Of a stretch of DNA of 7,141 nucleotides, positions 1 to 6,561 are shown one piece after another (position 1 is the first letter of the stretch; each line of letters opens with the position of its first letter). This DNA is from Loktanella sp. UBA3435. Lineage in GTDB: Bacteria; Pseudomonadota; Alphaproteobacteria; Rhodobacterales; Rhodobacteraceae. A program made the translations under genes and the position numbers. A model generated the notes under the pieces. That model searched no databases and was not told where the DNA came from. It was given only the letters and a program-made list of their open reading frames with translations. The stretch spans positions 1-7,141 of the forward strand of contig DFSO01000096.1 of the NCBI GenBank assembly GCA_002378665.1, read 5' to 3'.

Positions 1-628
1 CACTCGATGGGGGCACTCCAGCGGGGTCTTTGAGTGTCAGCGCCAGATGCTGCTCATAGAATTCGCGCGGAATAAACTTGTTTGGCCAAAGCTTGTTGGA
101 CGCAATCGGGTCGTGGATAATATCGCCACGGCGGATGTGATAGGCGGTCAGTTTTTTGCCGGCAAAGACTCTGATAATCTTGTCGACCATTTCGGCGACA
201 GGGGCGGAAAAGCGGAGTTCGTCGATACAATCGGGCAGGCGGGCGGTAACTTCGGCCGCGTCTTCCCACGGCAAAACGGTGACGCCCATCGCGGCACCTG
301 ACATAAACGATTTGCCTTTCGCCGCTGCTTTGCGAAATTTCGCCTCGGTCCACGTTTTCGCATCCACCGTCGAGAGATCGATCAGATTGCCATAAATTTC
401 GGACATGATCGTAACATCAAAGAACTTGTCCTTGATGTAGTCGGGGTGGAAAATAAACGAGGGATCACGCACCTCTTCGCGGGTGCGGCCATGGGTTGTC
501 CAGCCGACATAATAGGGCAGGTCATAGTCACGTGCCACGCGAATTGCATTGAGCATCGCGATCACGCGCGCACCCATGCCGTCATTCCGGTGCGCAATAA
601 TAGAGCCAGCTGTGTCAGAAACTTTCAT
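1..628 (-). CDS. Fucosyltransferase/NodZ-like glycosyltransferase, partial (C-terminus beyond left edge)
   Basis: An open frame of 209 codons runs from ATG at 628 to the left edge without a stop, so the C-terminus is missing. The N-terminus carries a NDGMGAR segment (about residues 15-21) followed by a helix-like MLNAIRVA stretch. This resembles the GGMGxR/NxLxA opening of GT-B fucosyltransferases. Near residues 164-169 is HIRRGD, the basic motif that binds GDP-sugar in the alpha-1,6-fucosyltransferase/NodZ/O-fucosyltransferase group. The likely role is sugar transfer onto a surface glycan or similar acceptor; donor and acceptor cannot be told from this piece. Start choice: a GAGG Shine-Dalgarno sequence (639-642) lies 10 nt upstream, and an in-frame stop (641-643) rules out a longer protein. 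No signal peptide is seen, so it is probably cytoplasmic. It follows pqiC in the same direction but sits behind a probable terminator, so it is likely a separate transcript. The family call rests on two motifs only and could be wrong beyond 'glycosyltransferase-like'. Confidence 0.6.
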   Translation of the reverse strand, partial: MKVSDTAGSIIAHRNDGMGARVIAMLNAIRVARDYDLPYYVGWTTHGRTREEVRDPSFIFHPDYIKDKFFDVTIMSEIYGNLIDLSTVDAKTWTEAKFRKAAAKGKSFMSGAAMGVTVLPWEDAAEVTARLPDCIDELRFSAPVAEMVDKIIRVFAGKKLTAYHIRRGDIIHDPIASNKLWPNKFIPREFYEQHLALTLKDPAGVPPSS

Positions 629-671
629 CGTCGATTTGCCTCACTACGGTCTGAGCCGTTTGTGCCAACCT

Positions 672-701
672 AAACAAAGAAACCCCGCCCCGTGAAGGGG
701 C
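672..701 (-). terminator. Probable Rho-independent terminator after pqiC
   Basis: Read on the minus strand about 30 nt past the pqiC stop, GCCCC (701-697) and GGGGC (691-687) form a 5-bp GC-only stem with a 5-nt TTCAC loop. This is followed by GGGG and then a T-rich stretch (TTTCTTTGTTT, about 683-673). It fits an intrinsic terminator closing the kinase/pqi transcript before the glycosyltransferase gene. The stem is short and the T tract is interrupted, so termination may be partial. Confidence 0.6.
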
Positions 702-731
702 AGAGCTATGGGAATTCAACGAATGTGACCT

Positions 732-1295
732 TTAACGCGCGATTTTGCGTGCAATATCTTCGGAAAGTGCAAGCAAAGCCTCGGCTTGGGCCTGTGCAAT
801 CGCCGCAGGGCCTTCGCCTACGATCGGTTTGGACACCGCAAATGCGTTTGTAGTGTTCGGATAATCGATCCCGTCACCGCCCACGTAATACTGCGCCTCA
901 AGGTCAAAGCTACCGTCGGCACCTGCGATCATGCGTGTGACGCGGACGTCGATGGCGACATCAGGCAAGCCTGCAAATGGCCAAGGATCGGGGCCGACTT
1001 TGGCCTTGGTGATCGCGCCAATGTTGCGGGTCAGCGTCAGGGTCACCGCGCGGGCAGGATCGTCCGCCCACAAGATATCGGCGTTGGATATGATCAAGCC
1101 ATCGACGGTCTCTGTGGCGAGTTCTTCACCCGCGGCATAGGTCGGCAAGGATACGGTGCGCACGATGGCAGATCCGACGGCCGCACGCAGGCTCAGGTCT
1201 GATTTCACAGGCGACATATCAAGTCGCGCAGATGGCCCAGAACAGCCCGCCAACAGAGCCGCAAGCCCTACGAATACCATTGATTTCATCATCAT
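732..1295 (-). CDS. pqiC: PqiC-like outer-membrane lipoprotein (ABC-type transport auxiliary lipoprotein)
   Basis: This 187-residue protein starts with a lipoprotein signal: basic MMMK, a hydrophobic run, and the lipobox LLAGC ending at Cys18. The next residue is Ser, which in Gram-negatives favours sorting to the outer membrane rather than inner-membrane retention. After that come a VRTVSLPTYAAGEELA segment and alternating beta/helix stretches typical of the PqiC/YmbA (DUF330-type) family; its length is normal for the family. In enterobacteria PqiC binds the tip of PqiB and completes a lipid path between the membranes. It starts 3 bp after the pqiB stop, so it is translated from the same message. 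Three consecutive ATG codons (1295, 1292, 1289) could each serve as start. The Shine-Dalgarno sequence is weak (GGTAAGAA), so translational coupling to pqiB is likely. The protein ends just before a probable terminator, consistent with its being the last gene of the operon. Confidence 0.85.
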   Translation of the reverse strand: MMMKSMVFVGLAALLAGCSGPSARLDMSPVKSDLSLRAAVGSAIVRTVSLPTYAAGEELATETVDGLIISNADILWADDPARAVTLTLTRNIGAITKAKVGPDPWPFAGLPDVAIDVRVTRMIAGADGSFDLEAQYYVGGDGIDYPNTTNAFAVSKPIVGEGPAAIAQAQAEALLALSEDIARKIAR

Positions 1296-1298
1296 TTC

Positions 1299-3413
1299 TT
1301 ACCGCCCCGTCAAAAGTGAACTTGGATTGCGCTGGATCGTCCGCGCAAGATTTGTGACCGCATCCGCAGCCGCTTGAATGTCGCGCATCGTGCTGACCGT
1401 CTCGGCGCTAAAGCGTGACCGCTCGCCGTAAGAGGCAATCACGCTCTCCATTTCCGTCACAAGGCGCGAAGCCCGCGCCGACAGATCAGGCAAGCCTTGC
1501 ACCGATGTCTCAATCGCCTTGGCCGCTTCGCTTGCACTTTGCAGTGCGGCGTTCACGTTCTCAACCGCGCCGCCCTTGCGAATTTCTTCCAAGAACAACG
1601 TCATCTCATCAAGCGATGCCGACAACGCCGCAGGCAGATCAGCCGTCGCATCACTGCCGATCAACGTATCAATCGAGGCCAAGGTCGACGTCGCATTGGC
1701 GACCAAGCTATCCAACTCAAGGGCATTGGCCTTGGCAATAATTGCTTCGATCTGAGCCGTAATCTCTGGCAGGTTGCGCGTCGATGTTTCGATATTGGCA
1801 ATCGCCGTGTTCGCGGTTTGCAATGTCTCAGCCAGTTTGCTCACAATCTGCTCCTCGTCCGCACTCGCGATGATCGCGTTCAGGTCGGTCAGCGACTGGC
1901 GCATATCGGTGACAACGCCGCGCACCTCGGCAGGGACCGCTTGGATGTCTTCATTGGCGATCAAAGCGCGTGCCTCGTCCAGCAAGGCGGTCAAGGCCAC
2001 AGGAGCCGTGCGAATGCCTTCTTCATTGGTCAGCCGCTCGATCCCGTTCATCATATCAATCGCGCTCTGCATGACCTCTTCGACGGGCAAATCGTTGATG
2101 CGACCAAGCACACCTTCGGCGGTGGCGGCAACATCGGTGATCTCGGATTTGGTCGTCGGGATAATGTCATAGCCATCTTGGGTCTTCTCAATCGTCGTCG
2201 AGAAAGCTCCCTCAACCTGCACAAATTCAACCTGCAACGACCCAGAAAGAATGTTGCCGGTGACCATACGCGCACGCAGGCCCTTTTTCACGAAATCCTC
2301 AAGGAATGCGCTGGCGTCTTGTGGTGTTGCATTCTCACCAAGCCCCAAACGGCTTGGCTCAATCGCAAGGTTGGCACGCAGCCGGACGGATTGGGCGTCG
2401 CCTTTTTCAACCACAAATGCGCTCAGATCGGTGACCGCACCAATGCGGATACCTTGATAGCGCACTTCGGAGCCAACCGACAAACCGCTGACCGATTGCT
2501 CGAACAGAACGCTGACGTCCAGCACTGCTTGGTTCGGGCGGGCAAAGACGCTGCTGCGGGCGGTTTCTTCGTCGGTGAACAAGTCAAAAACCTGCGTTTC
2601 AACAACAGGTCGGCCACCAGAAACAACCGTATCAAATGCGATGCCGCCTTCGATCAACGAGGCAATGGAATTCACATCCAGCGACACGCCACCAGCGCCA
2701 AACTTGACCGAAAACCCCGACGTATCCCAAAAGCGGGTGTTCGATGTGATCTGCTGGTCGTAGGGCGCTTCAACAAAGGCCGAAACGACAACGTCTTTGC
2801 CGTTAAACGAAATCTCTGGCGTTTCCAGATATCCAACAGGCAAGCCCTTATGCAGGATCGGCGCGCCCTTTGAGAGCGCAGAGCCATCAGGCGCGCGCAG
2901 CGTGATGATCGTGCCTTTTTGATCGGCACGCGTCAGCGGCGGTGTCTCAAGGCCAACAAAAGTTGCCTGCGCCACATCTGCTTCTTTATCCCAGTTTCCC
3001 TCGATATAAACACCACCCAAAACCGTATCGAGACCCGTGATCCCGCGCACCGAAACGTCAGGGCGGACAACCCAGAACTGGGCGTCATCATCAAGGTAAG
3101 GTGCGATTTTCTGGTCGATGCGGGCGTGCACAAGCACATCCGACAAGCCGTCTGCAAACTCGACCTTTTCAACCGTGCCTACTGTGACATCGCGGTATTT
3201 GATCACGGTTTCCTTTGCGGTTACACCAGAGGCGTTCTCAAAGCTGATCTCAATCAAAGTGCCGCGCGAGGCGTAGTTTTGATAGGCCACGCCCAATGAC
3301 ACCAGCAAGGCCATCATCGGCACTAGCCAGACAAAGGAAATCCGTTGCCAGATCGGGCGCTTCATTGGGCGCACGTCAAAGTCGGCGGCGGATTGGTTGT
3401 GATCACTTGGCAT
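1299..3413 (-). CDS. pqiB: PqiB-like MCE-domain lipid transport protein with extended helical tail
   Basis: This 704-residue protein is the periplasm-spanning part of the Pqi lipid transporter. A short cytoplasmic N-terminus leads into one membrane segment (about residues 27-44, rich in WLVPMMALLV). Three MCE domains follow at roughly 50-145, 165-262 and 295-400, each beginning with a beta strand and a GxxV(x)YRD/GLPVGY/YQGIRIG-type loop. Residues about 430-700 are almost entirely predicted helix with few Gly or Pro, the part that forms the needle in PqiB. The protein ends in a NPSSLLTG-type motif common at MCE C-termini. E. coli PqiB has about 546 residues, so the tail here is clearly longer, and part of it is duplicated (residues 530-554 versus 623-647). 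Start: the frame is open to 3572, but the 53 extra residues would overlap pqiA and look like shadow sequence. ATG 3413 has AGGA (3420-3423) 6 nt upstream and overlaps the pqiA stop by 11 bp. Confidence 0.9.
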   Translation of the reverse strand: MPSDHNQSAADFDVRPMKRPIWQRISFVWLVPMMALLVSLGVAYQNYASRGTLIEISFENASGVTAKETVIKYRDVTVGTVEKVEFADGLSDVLVHARIDQKIAPYLDDDAQFWVVRPDVSVRGITGLDTVLGGVYIEGNWDKEADVAQATFVGLETPPLTRADQKGTIITLRAPDGSALSKGAPILHKGLPVGYLETPEISFNGKDVVVSAFVEAPYDQQITSNTRFWDTSGFSVKFGAGGVSLDVNSIASLIEGGIAFDTVVSGGRPVVETQVFDLFTDEETARSSVFARPNQAVLDVSVLFEQSVSGLSVGSEVRYQGIRIGAVTDLSAFVVEKGDAQSVRLRANLAIEPSRLGLGENATPQDASAFLEDFVKKGLRARMVTGNILSGSLQVEFVQVEGAFSTTIEKTQDGYDIIPTTKSEITDVAATAEGVLGRINDLPVEEVMQSAIDMMNGIERLTNEEGIRTAPVALTALLDEARALIANEDIQAVPAEVRGVVTDMRQSLTDLNAIIASADEEQIVSKLAETLQTANTAIANIETSTRNLPEITAQIEAIIAKANALELDSLVANATSTLASIDTLIGSDATADLPAALSASLDEMTLFLEEIRKGGAVENVNAALQSASEAAKAIETSVQGLPDLSARASRLVTEMESVIASYGERSRFSAETVSTMRDIQAAADAVTNLARTIQRNPSSLLTGR

Positions 3414-4041
3414 TCGGTGTCCTGTCTGCGTCCCAGATGAGACGCGCGTCAAAGCTTTGCGCGGAAAGCATGGTAAATACGACGGAAATCGCAAAGCTGA
3501 AAGCCGCAATTCCGGGGTGGATACTGGCCAATCCGTCGAACTGAACAAGCGCCGACATGATGGCCACAACAAAGACGTCGATCATCGACCAACGCCCAAC
3601 AAATTCAACAACCTCGTAGAGGACATGCCGCTGATGCTGGTTGAGTATAGAGCGGCGCTGGATCGAAATCGCGAGGTAGGCAATCGCAATAAATTTGCCC
3701 ACGGGGATCACGATGGACGCAAAGAAAACAATGCCCGCAATGCCGATGCTGCCGTGGTGGATCAGTTCTATCACGCCGCCAACAATCGTGCTTTCGGAAC
3801 TTTCAACGAGGGTCGCCGTTTTCAGCATTGGATAAAGGTTCGCAGGAATAAACGCGATCAAGCCTGCGACCAGCCAAGCCCAAACCCGTTGCGTGCTTTC
3901 AAAATCGCGGCTTTGCAATGCGCCACCACAACGGTCGCAAACCGCGATATCGTCGTCATGCACACGCCCACACCGCTGGCAGGCCACAAGACCTGCTTCA
4001 CGTGCTGTGATCAGCTCTGCGGTTACTCCAGCGCTTGCCAT
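3403..4041 (-). CDS. pqiA: PqiA-like inner-membrane protein, second (C-terminal-type) half
   Basis: This 212-residue integral membrane protein is equivalent to one of the two PqiA domains. It has a small zinc-ribbon-like head with CxxC pairs at Cys21/Cys24 and Cys35/Cys38, then about four membrane segments (near 53-70, 99-127, 153-168, 175-195). Family motifs visible are PANLYPM (66-72), the VGKF segment (114-117) and GRWSMIDVFVVAIMSALVQ (149-167). PqiA proteins sit in the inner membrane and work with the MCE protein PqiB; their proposed role is loading or extracting lipid for transport. E. coli has one protein of about 417 residues carrying both domains, whereas here they are separate genes. 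ATG 4041 has a TAGG Shine-Dalgarno sequence (4050-4053) 8 nt upstream and lies 19 bp inside the preceding pqiA half, so the two are translationally coupled. The stop overlaps the pqiB start by 11 bp. Confidence 0.88.
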   Translation of the reverse strand: MASAGVTAELITAREAGLVACQRCGRVHDDDIAVCDRCGGALQSRDFESTQRVWAWLVAGLIAFIPANLYPMLKTATLVESSESTIVGGVIELIHHGSIGIAGIVFFASIVIPVGKFIAIAYLAISIQRRSILNQHQRHVLYEVVEFVGRWSMIDVFVVAIMSALVQFDGLASIHPGIAAFSFAISVVFTMLSAQSFDARLIWDADRTPNAK

Positions 4042-4691
4042 ACCGAGAACCTACAAATGAGAGTGTCTTTGAGAACGGTGATCACCACCAGCGCGGTAAA
4101 AGCCCAAAACGCGGGCCCAATCGTGACAGATGCAAGGCCCGCCACCTTTACCAGCGCCACGGTGACACCGACGATAAAAATTTCCGCCATGCTCCAAGGG
4201 CGCAGCATCTCGGCAAAGGCAAAGGCTTGTTTGGCGTGACCGCGTGCGGTTTTACCTGCCACCAAGGGGCCAATTGCGTAGATAATCGCGCTTAGACGCA
4301 TCAACGGCAGGATGACGATGAACCCCGCAACGGCAAAAGCGAGCAGCAGGGCGATGCCATCATTAAAGACGGTAATCGCTTGGAGCACCGAGATGCTGTT
4401 GTGGTGGCCCGCCACGTCGAGTTCCAGAAACGGAAAGCTGACGGCGGCGATCATCAAAATAAACGCAGAGATCGCGAGGCTTAAAACTGTTGCGAGGGCC
4501 GTTGGCCGTTCTGTGGCGATCACCCCGCCACAGCGTTTACAATGGGCGCGCACATTCTCGGGCAACACCGACGCACGGTGCAGCGTATCGCAATGCGGAC
4601 AAGCCACAAGCTGAGACAACGGGGGCAAATCGCTTGGCAGCACGACATCCTCAGGGTTCAATCCGTTCGCAGTGAACGTTTGGGCATGCAT
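4023..4691 (-). CDS. pqiA: PqiA-like inner-membrane protein, first (N-terminal-type) half
   Basis: This 222-residue protein is the first of two tandem PqiA halves. A hydrophilic N-terminus of about 30 residues precedes a zinc-ribbon-like motif with CPHC (Cys31/Cys34) and CKRC (Cys51/Cys54). Membrane segments follow near 64-88, 111-142, 168-186 and 192-210. The RPWSMAEIFIVGV stretch (164-176) matches the (R)WSMxxxFxVxxxVALVK signature of the family. It probably pairs with the next protein to rebuild the two-domain PqiA unit in the inner membrane. The start at 4691 is the first ATG in the frame after the upstream kinase stop; AGGG lies only about 3 nt before it, which is closer than ideal. It lies 39 bp downstream of the kinase gene in the same direction with no visible terminator, so it may share the kinase promoter; no separate promoter is obvious in the gap. 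Confidence 0.86.
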   Translation of the reverse strand: MHAQTFTANGLNPEDVVLPSDLPPLSQLVACPHCDTLHRASVLPENVRAHCKRCGGVIATERPTALATVLSLAISAFILMIAAVSFPFLELDVAGHHNSISVLQAITVFNDGIALLLAFAVAGFIVILPLMRLSAIIYAIGPLVAGKTARGHAKQAFAFAEMLRPWSMAEIFIVGVTVALVKVAGLASVTIGPAFWAFTALVVITVLKDTLICRFSVWQALE

Positions 4692-4730
4692 AGCCCTAAG
4701 AAGTCGAAGTTGCTACGGCAAATTTGGGTT

Positions 4731-5372
4731 TTAACTCCGCGGTTGACCATCCAGCGTCAGGTCGCAAGGCAGCGCGAAATCAATGACCGCCTGCGCGTTA
4801 GGAATGTCATTGCCTTCCGCACGCCGGGTTGCCACCAGACGGCTATGGTTGAGCGATAGCCAGCGCTGAATAAGCCGCGCACGCAGTTCGGGCAGCGGGA
4901 CATCCAGCCGCGCCGTAATATCCCAAAGAGGCGCAAGATCACGCCATCCCTCGGCGTCAAACATCAGATAATTACCTTCAACAATCACCACAGGCAGATC
5001 GGCAGACACATGCATTGCGCCTGCAATCGACAGATCGCGGGGGCGGTCAAAGAGGGGCACATATACATCAACTCCGCTCTTTATTGCCTTGATAAGACGT
5101 GTGAATCCACCAACGTCAAATGTCTCTGGCGCACCTTTGCGTGCCATCAAATTGAGGTCTTCAAGGATCGCATTATCGAGGTGGAACCCATCCATTGGAA
5201 TAACAATACAAGGGCACTTTTGTAAAGAAATCCGCCGCGCGACCTCTTTGGCTAAGGTTGACTTTCCACTGCCCGGAGCGCCGGCGATTGCAACGATGAG
5301 CCTGCCGCCCTCCGCCCGCTTTTCATGGATGAGAGATGCAAGCGCATCAACGTGATCTGTTAAACTGGACAA
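4731..5372 (-). CDS. P-loop kinase of the nucleoside/pantothenate-kinase-like (FrcK/YggC-type) family
   Basis: From the proposed TTG start this is a 213-residue cytoplasmic ATP-dependent kinase. The Walker A motif GAPGSGKST lies at residues 31-39. MDGFHLD (60-66) is the acidic/His motif that follows beta-2 in the pantothenate and uridine kinase relatives. PLFDRPRD (106-113) and VEGNYL (131-136, Walker B region) complete the family pattern. Related proteins include FrcK, encoded with fructose transporters in rhizobia, and YggC; their natural substrates are poorly defined, so no substrate is assigned. Start: an ATG at 5465 in the same frame would add 31 residues of atypical sequence (rich in Phe, Cys and Lys) lying over AT-rich DNA and a good promoter. 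TTG 5372 has AAGGG (5381-5385) 8 nt upstream and gives the usual length. The gene leads the pqi genes, 39 bp upstream, and diverges from brkB. Confidence 0.82.
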   Translation of the reverse strand: MSSLTDHVDALASLIHEKRAEGGRLIVAIAGAPGSGKSTLAKEVARRISLQKCPCIVIPMDGFHLDNAILEDLNLMARKGAPETFDVGGFTRLIKAIKSGVDVYVPLFDRPRDLSIAGAMHVSADLPVVIVEGNYLMFDAEGWRDLAPLWDITARLDVPLPELRARLIQRWLSLNHSRLVATRRAEGNDIPNAQAVIDFALPCDLTLDGQPRS

Positions 5373-5402
5373 TTTTTGCGCCCTTTCACGGCCTTTTTTG
5401 AA

Positions 5403-5430
5403 ACTATAATCGCAAATGAAAAATCGGCAA
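5403..5430 (-). promoter_or_regulatory. Sigma-70-type promoter for the kinase-pqi transcript
   Basis: On the minus strand, TTGCCG (5430-5425; 4 of 6 to consensus) and TATAGT (5408-5403; 5 of 6) are separated by 16 bp in AT-rich DNA. Transcription would begin near 5395, giving a leader of roughly 20-25 nt before the AAGGG Shine-Dalgarno sequence and the TTG at 5372. The site lies inside the N-terminal extension that an ATG start at 5465 would require, so it supports the shorter kinase. No other clear promoter is seen before the pqi genes. This is pattern matching by eye only. Confidence 0.5.
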
Positions 5431-5529
5431 TTCAATTCAAAACAAAGTCCAAAAACGGTCTCCATTGTTGCTCTGGCAATCGGGGCTCGCTCAACATAGG
5501 TTACTCCACATTCTTGAAGGGGCTGCAGA

Positions 5530-6381
5530 ATGACGGGATTTGGCTGGCTGTTACGGCTTTGGCGGTTGCTTTATGCGACGTGGCTCTTGTCGGGTCGCAA
5601 GCAAACCAGCTTGATCGCGGCAGGCGTTGCCTTCTTTGGGATGTTTGCCGTCTTTCCAGCTATCGCTGCGGTCATCGCACTCTTTGGGCTTGTGGCTGAT
5701 CCTGCGGTTGTGGGCACGCAGTTGGAGTTGTTGCAAAACATAATCCCTGAGGACGCCTATTCGCTTTTCTCCAGCCAGATCAATCGATTGCTGCGCGCGC
5801 AGACCCATACGTTGGGTTGGGCGACATTTGTGTCTATTGTCTTGGCGTTGTGGTCGTCGCGGGCAGGGGTGGCGGCTTTGATGGGCGGGCTTGATGCCAT
5901 TGCAGGCGGCATGCCGCGTAACGGGATTTGGCACGCGGTCGTGGCGTTTTGGCTGACGATATGTCTGGTCTCGCTGGCGATTGTCGCTCTCTTTGCGGTA
6001 GTTGTAACGCCGATCATTTTGGCGTTCCTGCCGATCGCTGCATCAACAGCGTGGATGTTAGAGGCATTGCGCTGGCTTATCGCGCTGACCTCACTCTTGC
6101 TCGCGCTTGGCTTGTTGTACCGCTTTGGCCCTGCGCGTGGTGAGGGGCGCATCCGCTGGTTTACAGTCGGAGCTGTCGCAGTGGTCATTTTGTGGGTCGC
6201 AGCGTCGGTTGGCCTCTCTTATTACCTCACAAATTTCGGCGCCTACAATGAAGTCTACGGATCCATCGGCGCGGTAATTGGCTTGATGCTCTGGCTCTAT
6301 GTCAGCGCCTATCTGGTATTGCTCGGGGCAGCGCTCAACGAACAGGTTCACAGAAATACCGCTGGAAAATCAAGCCCTTAA
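5530..6381 (+). CDS. YihY/BrkB-family integral membrane protein
   Basis: This complete 283-residue inner-membrane protein has about six hydrophobic segments (near 27-54, 97-120, 136-168, 181-197, 210-232, 244-270). Signature stretches of the YihY/virulence-factor BrkB family are visible: TSLIAAGVAFFGMFAVFPA (26-44), WSSRAGVAALMGGLDA (108-123) and, near the end, NFGAYNEVYGSIGAVIGLMLW (235-255) followed by LGAALNEQ (265-272). Members were once named RNase BN, but that assignment is wrong; the family's biochemical role remains unclear, with proposed roles in transport or envelope function. The start is well supported: AAGGGG (5517-5522) lies 7 nt before ATG 5530. It is divergently oriented from the kinase gene across about 157 bp. 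I could not find a convincing promoter of its own in that gap. It is probably transcribed alone, since the next gene lies about 180 bp away. Confidence 0.88.
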   Translation: MTGFGWLLRLWRLLYATWLLSGRKQTSLIAAGVAFFGMFAVFPAIAAVIALFGLVADPAVVGTQLELLQNIIPEDAYSLFSSQINRLLRAQTHTLGWATFVSIVLALWSSRAGVAALMGGLDAIAGGMPRNGIWHAVVAFWLTICLVSLAIVALFAVVVTPIILAFLPIAASTAWMLEALRWLIALTSLLLALGLLYRFGPARGEGRIRWFTVGAVAVVILWVAASVGLSYYLTNFGAYNEVYGSIGAVIGLMLWLYVSAYLVLLGAALNEQVHRNTAGKSSP

Positions 6382-6561
6382 ATAACGTGACTCTCCTGCA
6401 ACAACCCTAGAAAAATCGTGATTGTGGCGGCAATGCGGCGCTTAAATGACGTTTGAAAGGGCATTTTCCCACTAGAATTTGAGCAAATCCCCAGATAGTG
6501 TGGTTTCAATTAAAGTAAGCACACGTCCATGATGGCGGTGCAATGAGGCGGAGTTAGTATT
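6382..6561. other. Intergenic region upstream of the BapA-prefix gene
   Basis: This 180-bp gap is more AT-rich than its neighbours. A TTGAAA (near 6455) and a TAGAAT (near 6473) look promoter-like but are only about 14 bp apart, too close for a standard sigma-70 promoter. Two tiny open frames sit just before the next gene: ATG 6529 to TGA 6546 (five codons) and ATG 6543 to TAG 6557 (four codons), overlapping at ATGA. The first is in frame with the downstream protein. GGAG (6550-6553) is the Shine-Dalgarno candidate for that protein. No clear terminator for brkB was seen. Confidence 0.4.

Noticed and set aside
646..659. Small inverted repeat ACGG/CCGT upstream of the glycosyltransferase start
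   Set aside because: Only 4 bp of stem and no T tract; expected by chance.
629..672. TTGGCA-16-TAGTGA as a promoter for the glycosyltransferase gene
   Set aside because: The -10 matches only two of six positions and overlaps the ribosome binding site.
1497..2873. 458-codon open frame on the plus strand opposite pqiB
   Set aside because: Its composition is Arg/Asn/Gln-rich with no recognisable domain. It is antisense to an unmistakable MCE protein and arises from codon bias of the true gene.
3414..3572. N-terminal extension of PqiB to ATG 3572
   Set aside because: The extra 53 residues overlap the pqiA coding region, have no family resemblance, and ATG 3413 has a well-placed AGGA.
3457..4239. 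260-codon plus-strand open frame opposite the pqiA genes
   Set aside because: Shadow of the two PqiA reading frames; no domain, no signal, low-complexity basic sequence.
5466..5529. Promoter for brkB in the divergent gap (TTGTTG or TTGCTC with CATAGG)
   Set aside because: Spacings do not fit and the -10 matches are poor; not reported as a feature.
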